DNA from: Thereva unica
Taxonomy: Eukaryota; Arthropoda; Insecta; Diptera; Therevidae
Direction of reading: 5' to 3'
Assembly: GCA_949987705.1 (NCBI GenBank)
Contig: OX465283.1
Span: 51,746,953-51,810,952, forward strand
DNA: 64,000 bases
The position numbers and the translations under genes were made by a program. The notes beneath the pieces were generated by a model. The model worked only from the letters and a program-made list of their open reading frames with translations, was not told the DNA's origin and made no database searches. This document shows positions 10,998-21,300 of the stretch, piece by piece. Each line of letters begins with the position of its first letter. Position 1 is the first letter of the stretch.

Positions 10998-11397
10998 CGC
11001 ATAAACGCATAAACGCATAAATTCATAAACGCACAAACGCATAAACGCATAAACGCATAAACGCATAAACGCACAAACGCATAAACGCATAAACGCATAA
11101 AGGCATAAACGCATAAACGCATAAACGCATAAACGCTTAAACTCATAAACGCATAAACGCATAAACGCTTAAACGCATAAACGCTTAAACGCTTAAACGC
11201 ATAACCGCATAAACGCATAAACGCATAAACGCTTAAACGCATAAACGCTTAAACGCATAAACGCATAAACGCTTAAACGCATAAACGCATAAACGCATAA
11301 ACGCTTAAACGCATAAACGCATAAACGCATAAACGCTTAAACGCATAAACGCATAAACGCATAAACGCATAACGCATAACGCATAAACGCATAAACA
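10998..11397 (+). repeat. 8-bp satellite, ACGCATAA type
   Basis: About 400 bp of 8-bp units, mostly ACGCATAA. The main variant has CTTAA in place of CATAA; there are rare single-base changes. It starts where the 118-bp repeat ends and gives way at about 11395 to a second 8-bp satellite that shares the core CGCAT. Confidence 0.95.
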
Positions 11398-13990
11398 TCG
11401 CATTGTCGCATTGTCGCATTGTCGCATTGCCGCATTGTCGCATTGTCGCATCGCCGCATTGTCGCATTGTCGCATTGCCGCATTGTCGCATTGCCGCATT
11501 GCCGCATTGCCGCATTGCCGCATTGTCGCATTGTCGCATTGCCGCATTGCCGCATTGTCGCATTGCCGCATTGCCGCATTGCCGCATTGTCGCATTGCCG
11601 CATTGCCGCATTGCCGCATTGCCGCATTGTCGCATTGCCGCATTGTCGCATTGCCGCATTGCCGCATTGTCGCATTGTCGCATTGTCTCATTGTCGCATT
11701 GCCGCATTGTCGCGTTGTCGCATTGCCGCATTGTCGCATTGTCGCATTGTCGCATTGTTGCATTGTCGCATTGTCGCATTGTCGCATTGTCGCATTGTCG
11801 CATTGTTGCATTGTCGCATTGCCGCATTGTCGCATTGCCGCATTGTCGCATTGCCGCATTGTCGCATTGTCGCATTGTCGCATTGTCGCATTGCCGCATT
11901 GCCGCATTGTCGCATTGTCGCATTGCCGCATTGCCGCATTGCCGCCTTGTCGCATTGTCGCATTGTCGCATTGCCGCATTGTCGCATTGTCGCATTGCCG
12001 CATTGTCGCGTTGTCGCATTGCCGCATTGCCGCATTGCCGCATTGTCGCATTGCCGCATTGTCGCATTGTCGCATTGCCGCATTGCCGCATTGTCGCATT
12101 GCCGCATTGCCGCATTGCCGCATTGTCGCATTGTCGCATTGTCGCATTGTCGCATTGCCGCATTGCCGCCTTGTCGCATTGTCGCATTGTCGCATTGCCG
12201 CATTGTCGCATTGTCGCATTGCCGCAATGTCGCGTTGTCGCATTGCCGCATTGCCGCATTGTCGCATTGCCGCATTGTCGCATTGCCGCATTGCCGTCTT
12301 GTCGCATTGCCGCCTTGTCGCATTGTCGCATTGTCGCATTGCCGCATTGTCGCATTGTCGCATTGCCGCATTGCCGCATTGTCGCGTTGTTGCATTGCCG
12401 CATTGTCGCATTGCCGCATTGCCGCATTGCCGCATTGTCGCATTGCCACATTGTCGCATTGCCGCATTGTCGCATTGCCGCATTGCCGCATTGCCGCCTT
12501 GTCGCATTGTCGCATTGTCGCATTGCCGCATTGCCGCCTTGCCGCATTGCCGCATTGCCGCCTTGTCGCATTGTCGCATTGCCGCATTGTCGCATTGTCG
12601 CATTGTTGCATTGCCGCATTGTCGCGTTGTCGCATTGCCGCATTGCCGCCTTGCCGCCTTGTCGCATTGTCGCATTGCCGCATTGCCGCCTTGTCGCATT
12701 GTCGCATTGCCGCATTGTCGCATTGCCGCATTGCCGCATTGCCGCATTGCCGCCTTGTCGCATTGTCGCATTGTCGCATTGCCGCATTGCCGCATTGCCG
12801 CATTGTCGCATTGTCGCATTGCCGCATTGTCGCATTGTCGCATTGCCGCATTGTCGCGTTGTCGCATTGCCGCATTGCCGCATTGTCGCATTGTCGCATT
12901 GTCGCATTGCCGCATTGCCGCATTGTCGCATTGCCGCATTGTCGCATTGTCGCATTGTCGCATTGTCGCATTGCCGCATTGCCGCCTTGTCGCATTGTCG
13001 CTTTGTCGCATTGCCGCATTGTCGCATTGCCGCATTGTCGCGTTGTCGCGTTGTCGCATTGCCGCATTGTCGCATTGTCGCATTGTTGCATTGTCGCATT
13101 GCCGCCTTGCCGCCTTGTCGCATTGTCGCATTGCCGCATTGCCGCATTGTCGCATTGCCGCATTGCCGCATTGCCGTCTTGTCGCATTGCCGCCTTGTCG
13201 CATTGTCGCATTGTCGCATTGCCGCATTGTCGCATTGCCGCATTGTCGCATTGCCGCATTGTCGCGTTGTTGCATTGCCGCATTGCCGCATTGTCGCATT
13301 GCCACATTGTCGCATTGCCGCATTGTCGCATTGCCGCATTGCCGCATTGCCGCCTTGTCGCATTGTCGCATTGTCGCATTGTCGCATTGCCGCATTGCCG
13401 CCTTGCCGCCTTGTCGCATTGTCGCATTGCCGCATTGCCGCCTTGTCGCATTGCCGCATTGTCGCATTGTCGCATTGTTGCATTGTTGCATTGTCGCGTT
13501 GTCGCGTTGTCGCATTGCCGCATTGCCGCATTGCCGCCTTGTCGCATTGTCGCATTGTCGCATTGTCGCATTGTCGCATTGCCGCATTGCCGCATTGTCG
13601 CATTGCCGCATTGCCGCATTGCCGCATTGTCGCATTGTCGCGTTGTCGCATTGTCGCATTGCCGCATTGCCGCATTGCCGCCTTGTCGCATTGTCGCATT
13701 GTCGCATTGTCGCATTGTCGCATTGACGCATTGTCGCATTGTCGCATTGTCGCATTGCCGCATTGCCGCATTGTCGCATTGCCGCATTGCCGCATTGCCG
13801 CCTTGTCGCATTGTCGCATTGCCGCATTGTCGCATTGTCGCGTTGTCGCATTGCCGCATTGTCGCATTGCCGCATTGCCGCATTGCCGCATTGCCGCCTT
13901 GTCGCATTGTCGCATTGTCGCATTGTCGCATTGTCGCATTGTCGCATTGTCGCATTGACGCATTGACGAATTGACGCATTGACGCATGAA
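11398..13990 (+). repeat. 8-bp satellite, TGYCGCAT type, about 2.6 kb
   Basis: About 324 units of an 8-mer that is almost always TGTCGCAT or TGCCGCAT, with sparse variants (CCTT, CGTT, TTGCA, CCACA). The last few units change to TGACGCAT before unique sequence. Because 8 and 3 share no factor and no unit creates a stop, all six frames stay open for hundreds of codons; these are not genes. CpG occurs about once per 8 bp. Segments are repeated at larger scale, for example around 12291 and 13171. Confidence 0.95.
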
Positions 13991-14174
13991 TTCTCCGTAT
14001 AAGAATCCCCATCGACACAAAATTTGATTCTCTTTGGACCAATATTTAGAAAGTTATGATACATTGTTTTTTCGCTTTTCCATTACAGATTGAATAACTT
14101 TGATTCTTAAAATCGCTCTGGTGTAAAATCATGTTTTTTGACTTAAGCGGTTTTTGCTTATCACCACAGATATA
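13991..14174. other. Spacer between satellite and DD41D element
   Basis: Unique AT-rich sequence without a frame or repeat I can recognise. It ends in the TATA stretch into which the mariner-like element is inserted. Confidence 0.5.
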
Positions 14175-14190
14175 TACAGGGTGAGAGAAA

Positions 14191-15012
14191 AGTCCGGCAC
14201 CGGTTCGATATTTCCTAAACGGTAGGTTTTCGTGAAAAAAGTTTGAAGCAAAAGTTGCTCAGCTTGGAGGGTAGATTCGTTTGAACACAAAACTCACCCC
14301 CACCCACTCACCCCCTCGCAGGGGGTGGGGGTAACTCCAAATTTTTAAATAGCAACCCCCATTTTTTTTCACGGATTATGATTCTCCGAAGAAAAATATG
14401 AAACTTTTGCCTTAAAATTTTTTTAATCCGAAGCTTCCCTGCACCCCCAAAACGAATTTTTGAGGGTGGGGAATAGTCCGGCACCGGTTCGATATTTCCT
14501 AAACGGTAGGTTTTCGTGAAAAAAGTTTGAAGCAAAAGTTGCTCAGCTTGGAGGGTAGATTCGTTTGAACACAAAACTCACCCCCACCCACTCACCCCCT
14601 CGCAGGGTGTGGGGGTAACTCCAAATTTTTAATAGCAACCCCCATTTTTTTTCACGGATTATGATTCTCCGAAGAAAAATATGAAACTTTTGCCTTAAAT
14701 TTTTTTTAATCCGAAGCTTCCCTGCACCCCCAAAACGAATTTTTGAGGGTGGGGAATAGTCCGGCACCGTTTCGATATTTCCTGAACGGTAGGTTTTCGT
14801 GAAAAAAGTTTGTAGCAAAGGTTGCTCACCTTGGAGGGTAGAATTGTTTGATCACAAAACTCAGCCCCACCCACTCACCCCCTCGCAGGGGGTGGGGGTA
14901 ACTCTAAAATTCTAAATAGCAACCCCCATTTTTTTTCACGGATTATGATTCTCCGAAAAAAAATATGAGACTTTCGTCTAAAAATTTTTTTATCCGAAGC
15001 TTCCCTGCATTC
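14191..15012 (+). repeat. Left subterminal repeats of the DD41D element
   Basis: Three tandem units of about 284 bp begin at 14191, 14475 and 14758, each opening with AGTCCGGCACC. Copies 1 and 2 are very similar; copy 3 is more diverged and fades into the transposase 3' flank. The first unit is preceded by the terminal CAGGGTGAGAGAAA. Confidence 0.9.
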
Positions 15013-15243
15013 CCGAATGAATACTGTCGACGTATTGACGTGTGGTTACTGACAAGTAGACGATCAGACATCACCTCCTGGATTAGCGTTATCCGATGTG
15101 TACCACGTGGGGGTTCCAGGTCGGATTTCACACATCATTTTGGCCCTGAAAAGGGCCGTTTATTAAAGTGGAAGCGTTGAAGGACCCCGAGGTTCGTCGC
15201 TCCCTCAGTATTTAATGACTCCAAACCTTCGACGCACTCTCAC

Positions 15244-16386
15244 TTATGTAAGCAGGTGCTCAAACTGTTGACCTTCCACTGCTTGGCAATGAGCCAGCCG
15301 TTGGTAGAAATTGTTTGTAATGTGTGCTAGCATTTCCGCCGTTATGGAATTTGAGACCACCAGAATCCTGTTTTTCAAATCATGAATGTCTGCAGGCTTA
15401 CTTTCGTAGACGCGATTTTTCAAGAAACCCCAATAAAAGAAATCGAGGGGTGTCAGGTCCGGCGATCGTGGCGGCCATTCGATCGCTCCTCTCCGACCAA
15501 TCCATCTTCCGGGAAATGTCTCATGCAGATACGCACGTACTTGCAGTCCGAAATGTCCTGGTGCCCCGTCTTGTTGGAACTGAACTAGCTCAAATTGATC
15601 TCCAACGATATTTCGGATTGCAGGTACAATTTCTTCTTGGAGCATTCTCATATATCGCGTAGCTGTGAGATTCTCTTCAAAGAAGAATGGTCCCACAATC
15701 TGATTTGCAACAATACCAGCCCAAACGTTAACTTTTTGCTGGTATTGTGTGTGAGAATCTCTCATCCAGTGTGGATTTATACTAGACCAGTACCTGCTGT
15801 TGTGTCGATTCATATTTCCATTTAGCTCAAATTTTGCCTCATCCGAAAAACAGGTCCAGAAAAATGTCATTGGATTCTGATCATATCGATCCATCATGAC
15901 ATCGCAAAACTCGACTCTCAGATCGAAATCGTTGTCCGTCAACTCTTGTACCAAGCAAATTTTGTATGGATGATACTTGTTAGTTTTTAAAATTTTTCGC
16001 ACGGACCAATCGCTAATTCCCATTGCCTGACCTACTTTCCGTGTCGACTTATGACAATCTTCGGTGAAGTTGAGGAGAACATTCAGTGATGTTTCAGGAT
16101 TTGTAGCTGTTCTCGGACGTCCGAGTCTCGGCCTGTCTGTGACAGAACCTGTTTATTGAATGCAAAAAAGCAGCATTTACCTAACAAATCAGCAAAACCA
16201 TTTAAAGGACTTACCTGTTTCTACGAACCGATCAACTGTTCGCTTGACGGTAGATTTGTTTATCGGGATGGCACGTTCTGGATGTGTTTCATTAAATAGG
16301 TTTGCAGTCTCCTGATTAGAGCGTTTTCGATCTCCGTAGCCCCGCATAATCAAAATTTCAATCCTCTCTCGTTCAGTGAGAGGCAT
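15244..16386 (-). CDS. DD41D Tc1/mariner-type transposase, 358 aa, one intron
   Basis: Exon 1 is 16386-16215 and exon 2 is 16148-15244. The 66-nt intron (16214-16149) has a GTAAGT donor and a CAG acceptor, and removing it joins the frames exactly (172 + 905 nt = 359 codons). The N-terminus (MPLTERERIEILIMRGYGDR) matches the DUF4817-type helix-turn-helix of this transposase group, followed by a GRPR-like linker. Catalytic aspartates are D160 (FSDEAKF), D251 (QQDGAPGH) and D293 (PLDFF), with 41 residues between the last two, the DD41D pattern. No stop or frameshift interrupts it, so it may be functional. Assignment to a named DD41D group (rosa-like) is inference. Confidence 0.88.
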
Positions 16387-16639
16387 GGTTATAATAAAAT
16401 AAACTTAGATTACAAGTACAATTCTAGAAGAAAACGTAGGTGTGATATCCCAATGGAAATGAAACCAGATATTTCAGGCCGGTATTCAAAGTTTGAAAAA
16501 GATTTTTCCAATTTAAAGGCATCAACTATTGATCTGAAATTGCACTCTTGCCTTCTGATCTTTTACAAATGTTTATTGAAAAGTATCCACGAGAATCCGT
16601 TCGTGTTAGGTTCTTGTTTTTTTGTTACATTCTTAACCG

Positions 16640-16827
16640 AGACGATATGTTCTCAGAAAGAGACAGTATTGAAATTTTGATTAAGCGGAGTTACACTGAT
16701 AGACCCTGTTGTTCTGAGAAATCGTTCTTGTCTTGAAAAATCCATTCTACGAAAGTAAGCCTGCTGACATTCATGATTTGAAAAACAGGATACTGGAGGT
16801 CTCAATTTTCATAACGGCTATTTAAAA
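16640..16827 (+). pseudogene. Degenerate second transposase copy, internally deleted
   Basis: At about 16646-16706 the plus strand reads MFSERDSIEILIKRSYTDRP, which resembles the transposase N-terminus. At 16745-16827 the plus strand repeats the 3' part of the transposase gene (compare the minus strand at about 15415-15335), with the same ACATTCATGATTTGAAAAAC phrase. So an internally deleted, opposite-orientation copy supplies the right end of the element. Confidence 0.75.
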
Positions 16828-16829
16828 TT

Positions 16830-17263
16830 TTAGAGTTACCCCCACCCCCCGCGAGGGGGTGAGTGGGTGGGGGTGAGTTTTGTGTTCAAACGATTCTACC
16901 CTCCAACCTGAGCACCTTTTGCTACAAACTTTTTTCACGAAAACCTACTGTTCAGAAAATATCGAAACGGTGCCGGACTATTCCCCATCCCCAAAAATTC
17001 ATTTTGGGGGTGCAGGGAAGCTTCGGATAAAAAAAATGTTAAGGCGAAAGTTTCATATTTTTCTTCGGAGAATCATAATCCGTGAAAAAAAATGGGGGTT
17101 GCTATTTAAAAATTTAGAGTTACCCCCACCCCCTGCGAGGGGGTGAGTGGGTGGGGGTGAGTTTTGTGTTCAAACGATTCTACCCTCCAAGCTGAGCAAC
17201 TTTTGCTACAAACTTTTTTCACGAAAACCTACCGTTTAGGAAATATCGAACCGGTGCCGGACT
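16830..17263 (-). repeat. Right subterminal repeats of the DD41D element
   Basis: Two units of about 284 bp lie in inverted orientation to those at the left end; the GGTGCCGGACT phrases end about 16979 and 17263. They contain the same block of G-runs and the AATCATAATCCGTG phrase. Confidence 0.88.
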
Positions 17264-17279
17264 TTTCTCTCACCCTGTA

Positions 17280-17324
17280 TATTATATATATATATATATA
17301 TATATGTACATATATGTATATATG
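17280..17324. repeat. TA-rich microsatellite
   Basis: A run of alternating T and A with a few TGTA variants lies between the right end of the DD41D element and the left end of the long-TIR transposon. It is likely the TA-rich target of the mariner insertion. Confidence 0.85.
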
Positions 17325-17487
17325 TTTTACGGGTTCTATATCGAAAAAAAAGAGACACGTATTTTTTTTATTTTTTTGTTTCACAATATTTTGGATTTTA
17401 CAAAGGATTTAATTTTCGCGATATCGGTGATTTTGGGCTTGAGACGTGATTTTCAAAAATTCATTACTCCGGTTCTATTTAAGCTAC
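17325..17487 (+). repeat. Left TIR of long-TIR transposon, outer part
   Basis: This is the inverted complement of 35236-35400. It ends in GCTAC, the first copy of the 5-bp target duplication of the nested BEL insertion. Confidence 0.88.
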
Positions 17488-18018
17488 TGTGGCGTCAATG
17501 ATTTGTAATTCTGTGACGTCAATGATGATCTTTTCCTTTAAATGTTGCACTACACATCACATTAAATATTGTTTGTTTGTTATTATTAATAAATGTTTCC
17601 ACAATCCAGAAAAAAAAACCATTTAAATACCACTAATCTGTTTACTTTTAAGTTGATTATAAATAAATGTTTCCACAATCCAAAAACCATTTAAATACAA
17701 AACTAATATTTTACTTTAAGTTAATTATAACATTTTTGCACAGCTACTTGACACTTTCGTGGTTATTAATAAAAAGAAAAAAAAAACGAGTCTGTGATGG
17801 GTTGCATTGTCTGCTTCTCTCCGCGTGTTGTCAGCAAGTGAAATGTCCCTCTGGTTTTTTTGTTGTTGGAGCTTGAAGAAAAGGCCTGCCGGAAATGTTG
17901 AGTCATGAATTTTAGTTCTTTACACAACTTGACTGTACTAAAAGTTCTGGAAAGAAATGCGTTATTTTTTGAATACAATTTTTCATATAAAGTTTGTCTG
18001 GTGGTTGTGGCTCCAACA
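17488..18018 (-). repeat. BEL-2A 3' LTR
   Basis: Read on the minus strand it runs TGTTGGAGCC...GACGCCACA, 531 bp. It has the same ends as the middle LTR but contains an extra stretch of about 200 bp (about 17566-17785) with a 74-bp direct duplication around AAATGTTTCCACAATCC. The polypurine tract AAGGCGGCGGAG lies just before it (plus-strand 18021-18032). Confidence 0.85.
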
Positions 18019-18330
18019 TACTCCGCCGCCTTAACACAACATGGTTGTGTTAAAAGAAGTACCCTTTGGTTGTGATGCTGCTGACTAAAGCTGAAGATGT
18101 AATATATAGATGTCGAAGCGCGACGTGGAGCTAACTAACAAACGAAAAACTAATAATGTTACGGTTAGTTTATTATAGTTCACTACAGTTAATGCACTAG
18201 AGTTAATTCATTTTATATAGTTTGTTATATTCAATTCACTCAAGATTAATTCATTATGGTTTGTTGCATTAATTCAATAGATCTGTTTATTATACACAAA
18301 TTAATTATAAATAGATTTATTTGGGAATGT

Positions 18331-21300
18331 TTAGTTTGTAATGTTGTGTGATGTTTCATAATTATCAATTATTGGTAATATGCATAGTTTAGCGATAGGG
18401 CGTTTTAGTGTGGTTTTTTGTGTTTTGACCAAAGCGACTCTCACTAGTCCATCTCTTCCTGGATATACTTCTATGATTCGGCCGAGAGGCCATTGTGTGG
18501 GGCTCATCCTTTCGTCTTTAATGATGACAAGGTTTCCAATTTGTAAATTGTCCTTAATCTTGGTCCATTTGGGTCTTTGTTGGAGGCGCGCAAGGTATTC
18601 CTGAGACCATTTCTTCCAAAACTGATGCATAAGACGTTGTAGCAACTGCCAACGAGATAAAAGGTGAAGTTTTGTATCTATGTAATCTGGTTCTGGTGGT
18701 GCTAACAGTGAATCCCCAATTAAGAAATGTCCTGGGGTTAGCACAGAAAGTTCTGAGGAGTCAGTCGACATAGGGCAGAGCGGCCTAGAATTAAGGCACG
18801 CTTCGATTTGGGATAAAACTGTTGCTAGCTCTTCAAATGTAAGCGATGTGTCTCCGAGTACACGTCTAAGATGGTGCTTCATCGATTTTACACCAGCCTC
18901 CCATAGCCCACCGAAATGGGGCGAAGATGGTGGAGAGAAGTGCCATTGTATGCCATGATCGGCTATGCTTGCTGCCGTGCTTTGAGCCGCTGATCGTATA
19001 GCCTTCCGACAGTCCTCTTGAAGTGTTCGATTAGCGCCGACAAAGTTGGTGCCACAATCCGAATAGATGTCCGAACATAATCCTCTTCTGGCCGTAAACC
19101 GTTTTAGTGCCGCCATAAAAGCTTGGGTGGACAGATCACTCACCGCTTCTAAATGTATCGCCTTCGTACATAGACAGACGAATAATGCGATGTATCCTTT
19201 CGAGACCAGTCTGCCTCTGCCTTTTGAGACTCGTGTAAAAACTGGGCCCGCGTAGTCTACCCCTGTGTGTGTAAAAGGTCTTGAAATCTTTAAACGTGGT
19301 GCTGGTAAATTAGCCATGAGCTGAGAGGATATTGCAGCTCTTTGTTTAAAGCACGTTATGCAGTGGTGAACCACGTGCCGTAATAAATTCCTCGGATTTG
19401 GTATCCAAAACGTTTTACGCAGGTAGGCTAACATGAGTTGAGGTCCCCCGTGTAGGGTTGTGTGATGTGCGTCTAATACAACCAGTTTCGTAAAATAGTG
19501 TTGGTTTGGCAGTATGATCGGATGTTTTTCGTTGTAACTGAGATCTGAATGCTCTAGCCGTCCTCCAACCCGTAACAATCCATCTGGAGAAAGAAATGGA
19601 TTTAACGACAACAAACGGCTCTTGGCATTAACACTGTGATTAGTCTGTAAGTTTTTGATTTCAGCCCCGTAGACTTCTTGTTGTAGAATCATAAGGCAAG
19701 AGGTACGTGCTTGAAGAATTTCTTCAGCAGTTAACCAACCATACTGTCGAAATTGTTTCTGTTTTTTACAATTGTTTGTGAACCGGAAACACCAAGCTAC
19801 AATCCGTAAAAGAGTGCTCAGATTAGAATATTTTGTAAGTAGTTCGCACGGTGGCGAAAGTTGTGTTGTTAATGTTTTAATGACTTTGGTTTCGACATTG
19901 GTTTCGTCATTGGTGGTGGTGTGGTGATGAAATGTTTCTGGCCAATCGTCCTTGGGATATTTCAGCCATTGAGGGCCATGCCACCACAAATGATGTTCTA
20001 TGAATTTGGATGGAAAGAGACCTCGTGAGCCGCAGTCTGCTGGATTGTCCGTAGATGGCACATGACGCCATCGATTGATGGATGTCTTGGCGTGAATGGT
20101 AGCTACTCTGTTACATACGAACGTCTTCCATTTCGTGGGTTTCTCGTGAATCCAACTAAGTGCTATCGTCGAATCCGTCCAGGTATAGATATCCAAATTG
20201 CCATGACACATTAAGCCTTTAACTTTATGAAGTAATTTTGATAACAAAACCGCTGCGCAAAGTTCAAGCCGAGGCAGTGTTATTGGTTTAACCGGCGCGA
20301 CTTTGGTCTTTGAAGTGAATAGCGAAACTTGAACCTCACCGGATCGGAGTGTAACTCTAGTGTAGATGACCGCGCAATATGCTTTTGTGGAAGCGTCGCA
20401 AAACCCATGTAATTGTATAGATGTAGTATCTGTAGTTGACCCAATCCAACGTGGAATCCGTATACTTTTGAGTAGTTGCAATTCGCCTCGCAACTTGCCC
20501 CAATCTTGTTGTATTTCCACCGGTAGACGATCATCCCATCCGACACCTTTTAACCAAAGTCGTTGCATCAGGATTTTGGCTAGAACAATGCAGGGTGCCA
20601 ACCAGCCGATGGGATCGAATAAAGATGCAATTTGGGAGAGTAGAGAGCGTTTCGAAAGATGAGTTGAGTTTTGAATTTCCGAAATTTTGACCGCGAACAC
20701 ATCATGAATGGGGTCCCAACAAATTCCAAGGGTTTTGATACAATGATCAAGATCAAGCAACATCGGATACGAAGTTTCCTTTTGTTCAGTTGATAAATGT
20801 TCGGTTAAGGCTGGAGTATTGCTAACCCACTTTCTGAGATCGAAACCTCCAGATGCCAACATATCATTAAGTTGACTTTGCAATATTAATCCTGCTTCTA
20901 AGTCATAAGTACCAGACATCACATCATCTACATAGAAATCTCGACTTGCAACGGTGTGTGCTAGGGGATACGCTTCCTTCTCATCGTACGCCAGCTGCTT
21001 TATGGTCCTCATAGCGAGATAGGGGGCGCAGGCTGTTCCGAAAGTGACTGTTGATAAATCATAATCCTGGATTCTCTCATTAGGGTTGCTTCTCCAAAGT
21101 ATGCGTTGGTATGGTATGTGTTGGTCAATTACTTTGATCTGTCTATACATTTTGGCTATGTCTGCTGTAAAAGCAATTGGATATTTTCTCCAGCGCAAAA
21201 TGACATCGATTAAATCTTCTTGCAGCTTTGGACCGGTTAGTAATGTATCGTTCAAAGCAATCCCATTGGAAGTGCGAGCTGATGCATCAAATACAACTCT

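Larger units (their letters stand above)
14175..17279 (-). mobile_element. Tc1/mariner DD41D transposon with repeated ends
   Basis: The element runs from CAGGGTGAG at 14177 to CTCACCCTG at 17277 and is flanked by TA on both sides, the target duplication of the Tc1/mariner superfamily. The ends are long inverted repeats. The left end carries three tandem copies of a unit of about 284 bp (from 14191, 14475 and 14758) and the right end two copies in the opposite direction. Each unit starts with AGTCCGGCACC and contains a C-rich/G-rich block. Between them lie a spliced transposase gene (minus) and, near the right end, degenerate plus-strand pieces of a second copy. Confidence 0.9.

Noticed and set aside
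11398..13990. CRISPR-like array
   Set aside because: Repeat unit is 8 bp with no spacers; this is a simple satellite in a eukaryotic sequence.
11273..14064. Several 700-900 residue frames on both strands made of MRQC-N-A or CRI-ALSH repeats
   Set aside because: They are a consequence of an 8-bp satellite whose units contain no stop in any frame; overlapping frames on both strands carry the same information and none has a start or end of its own.
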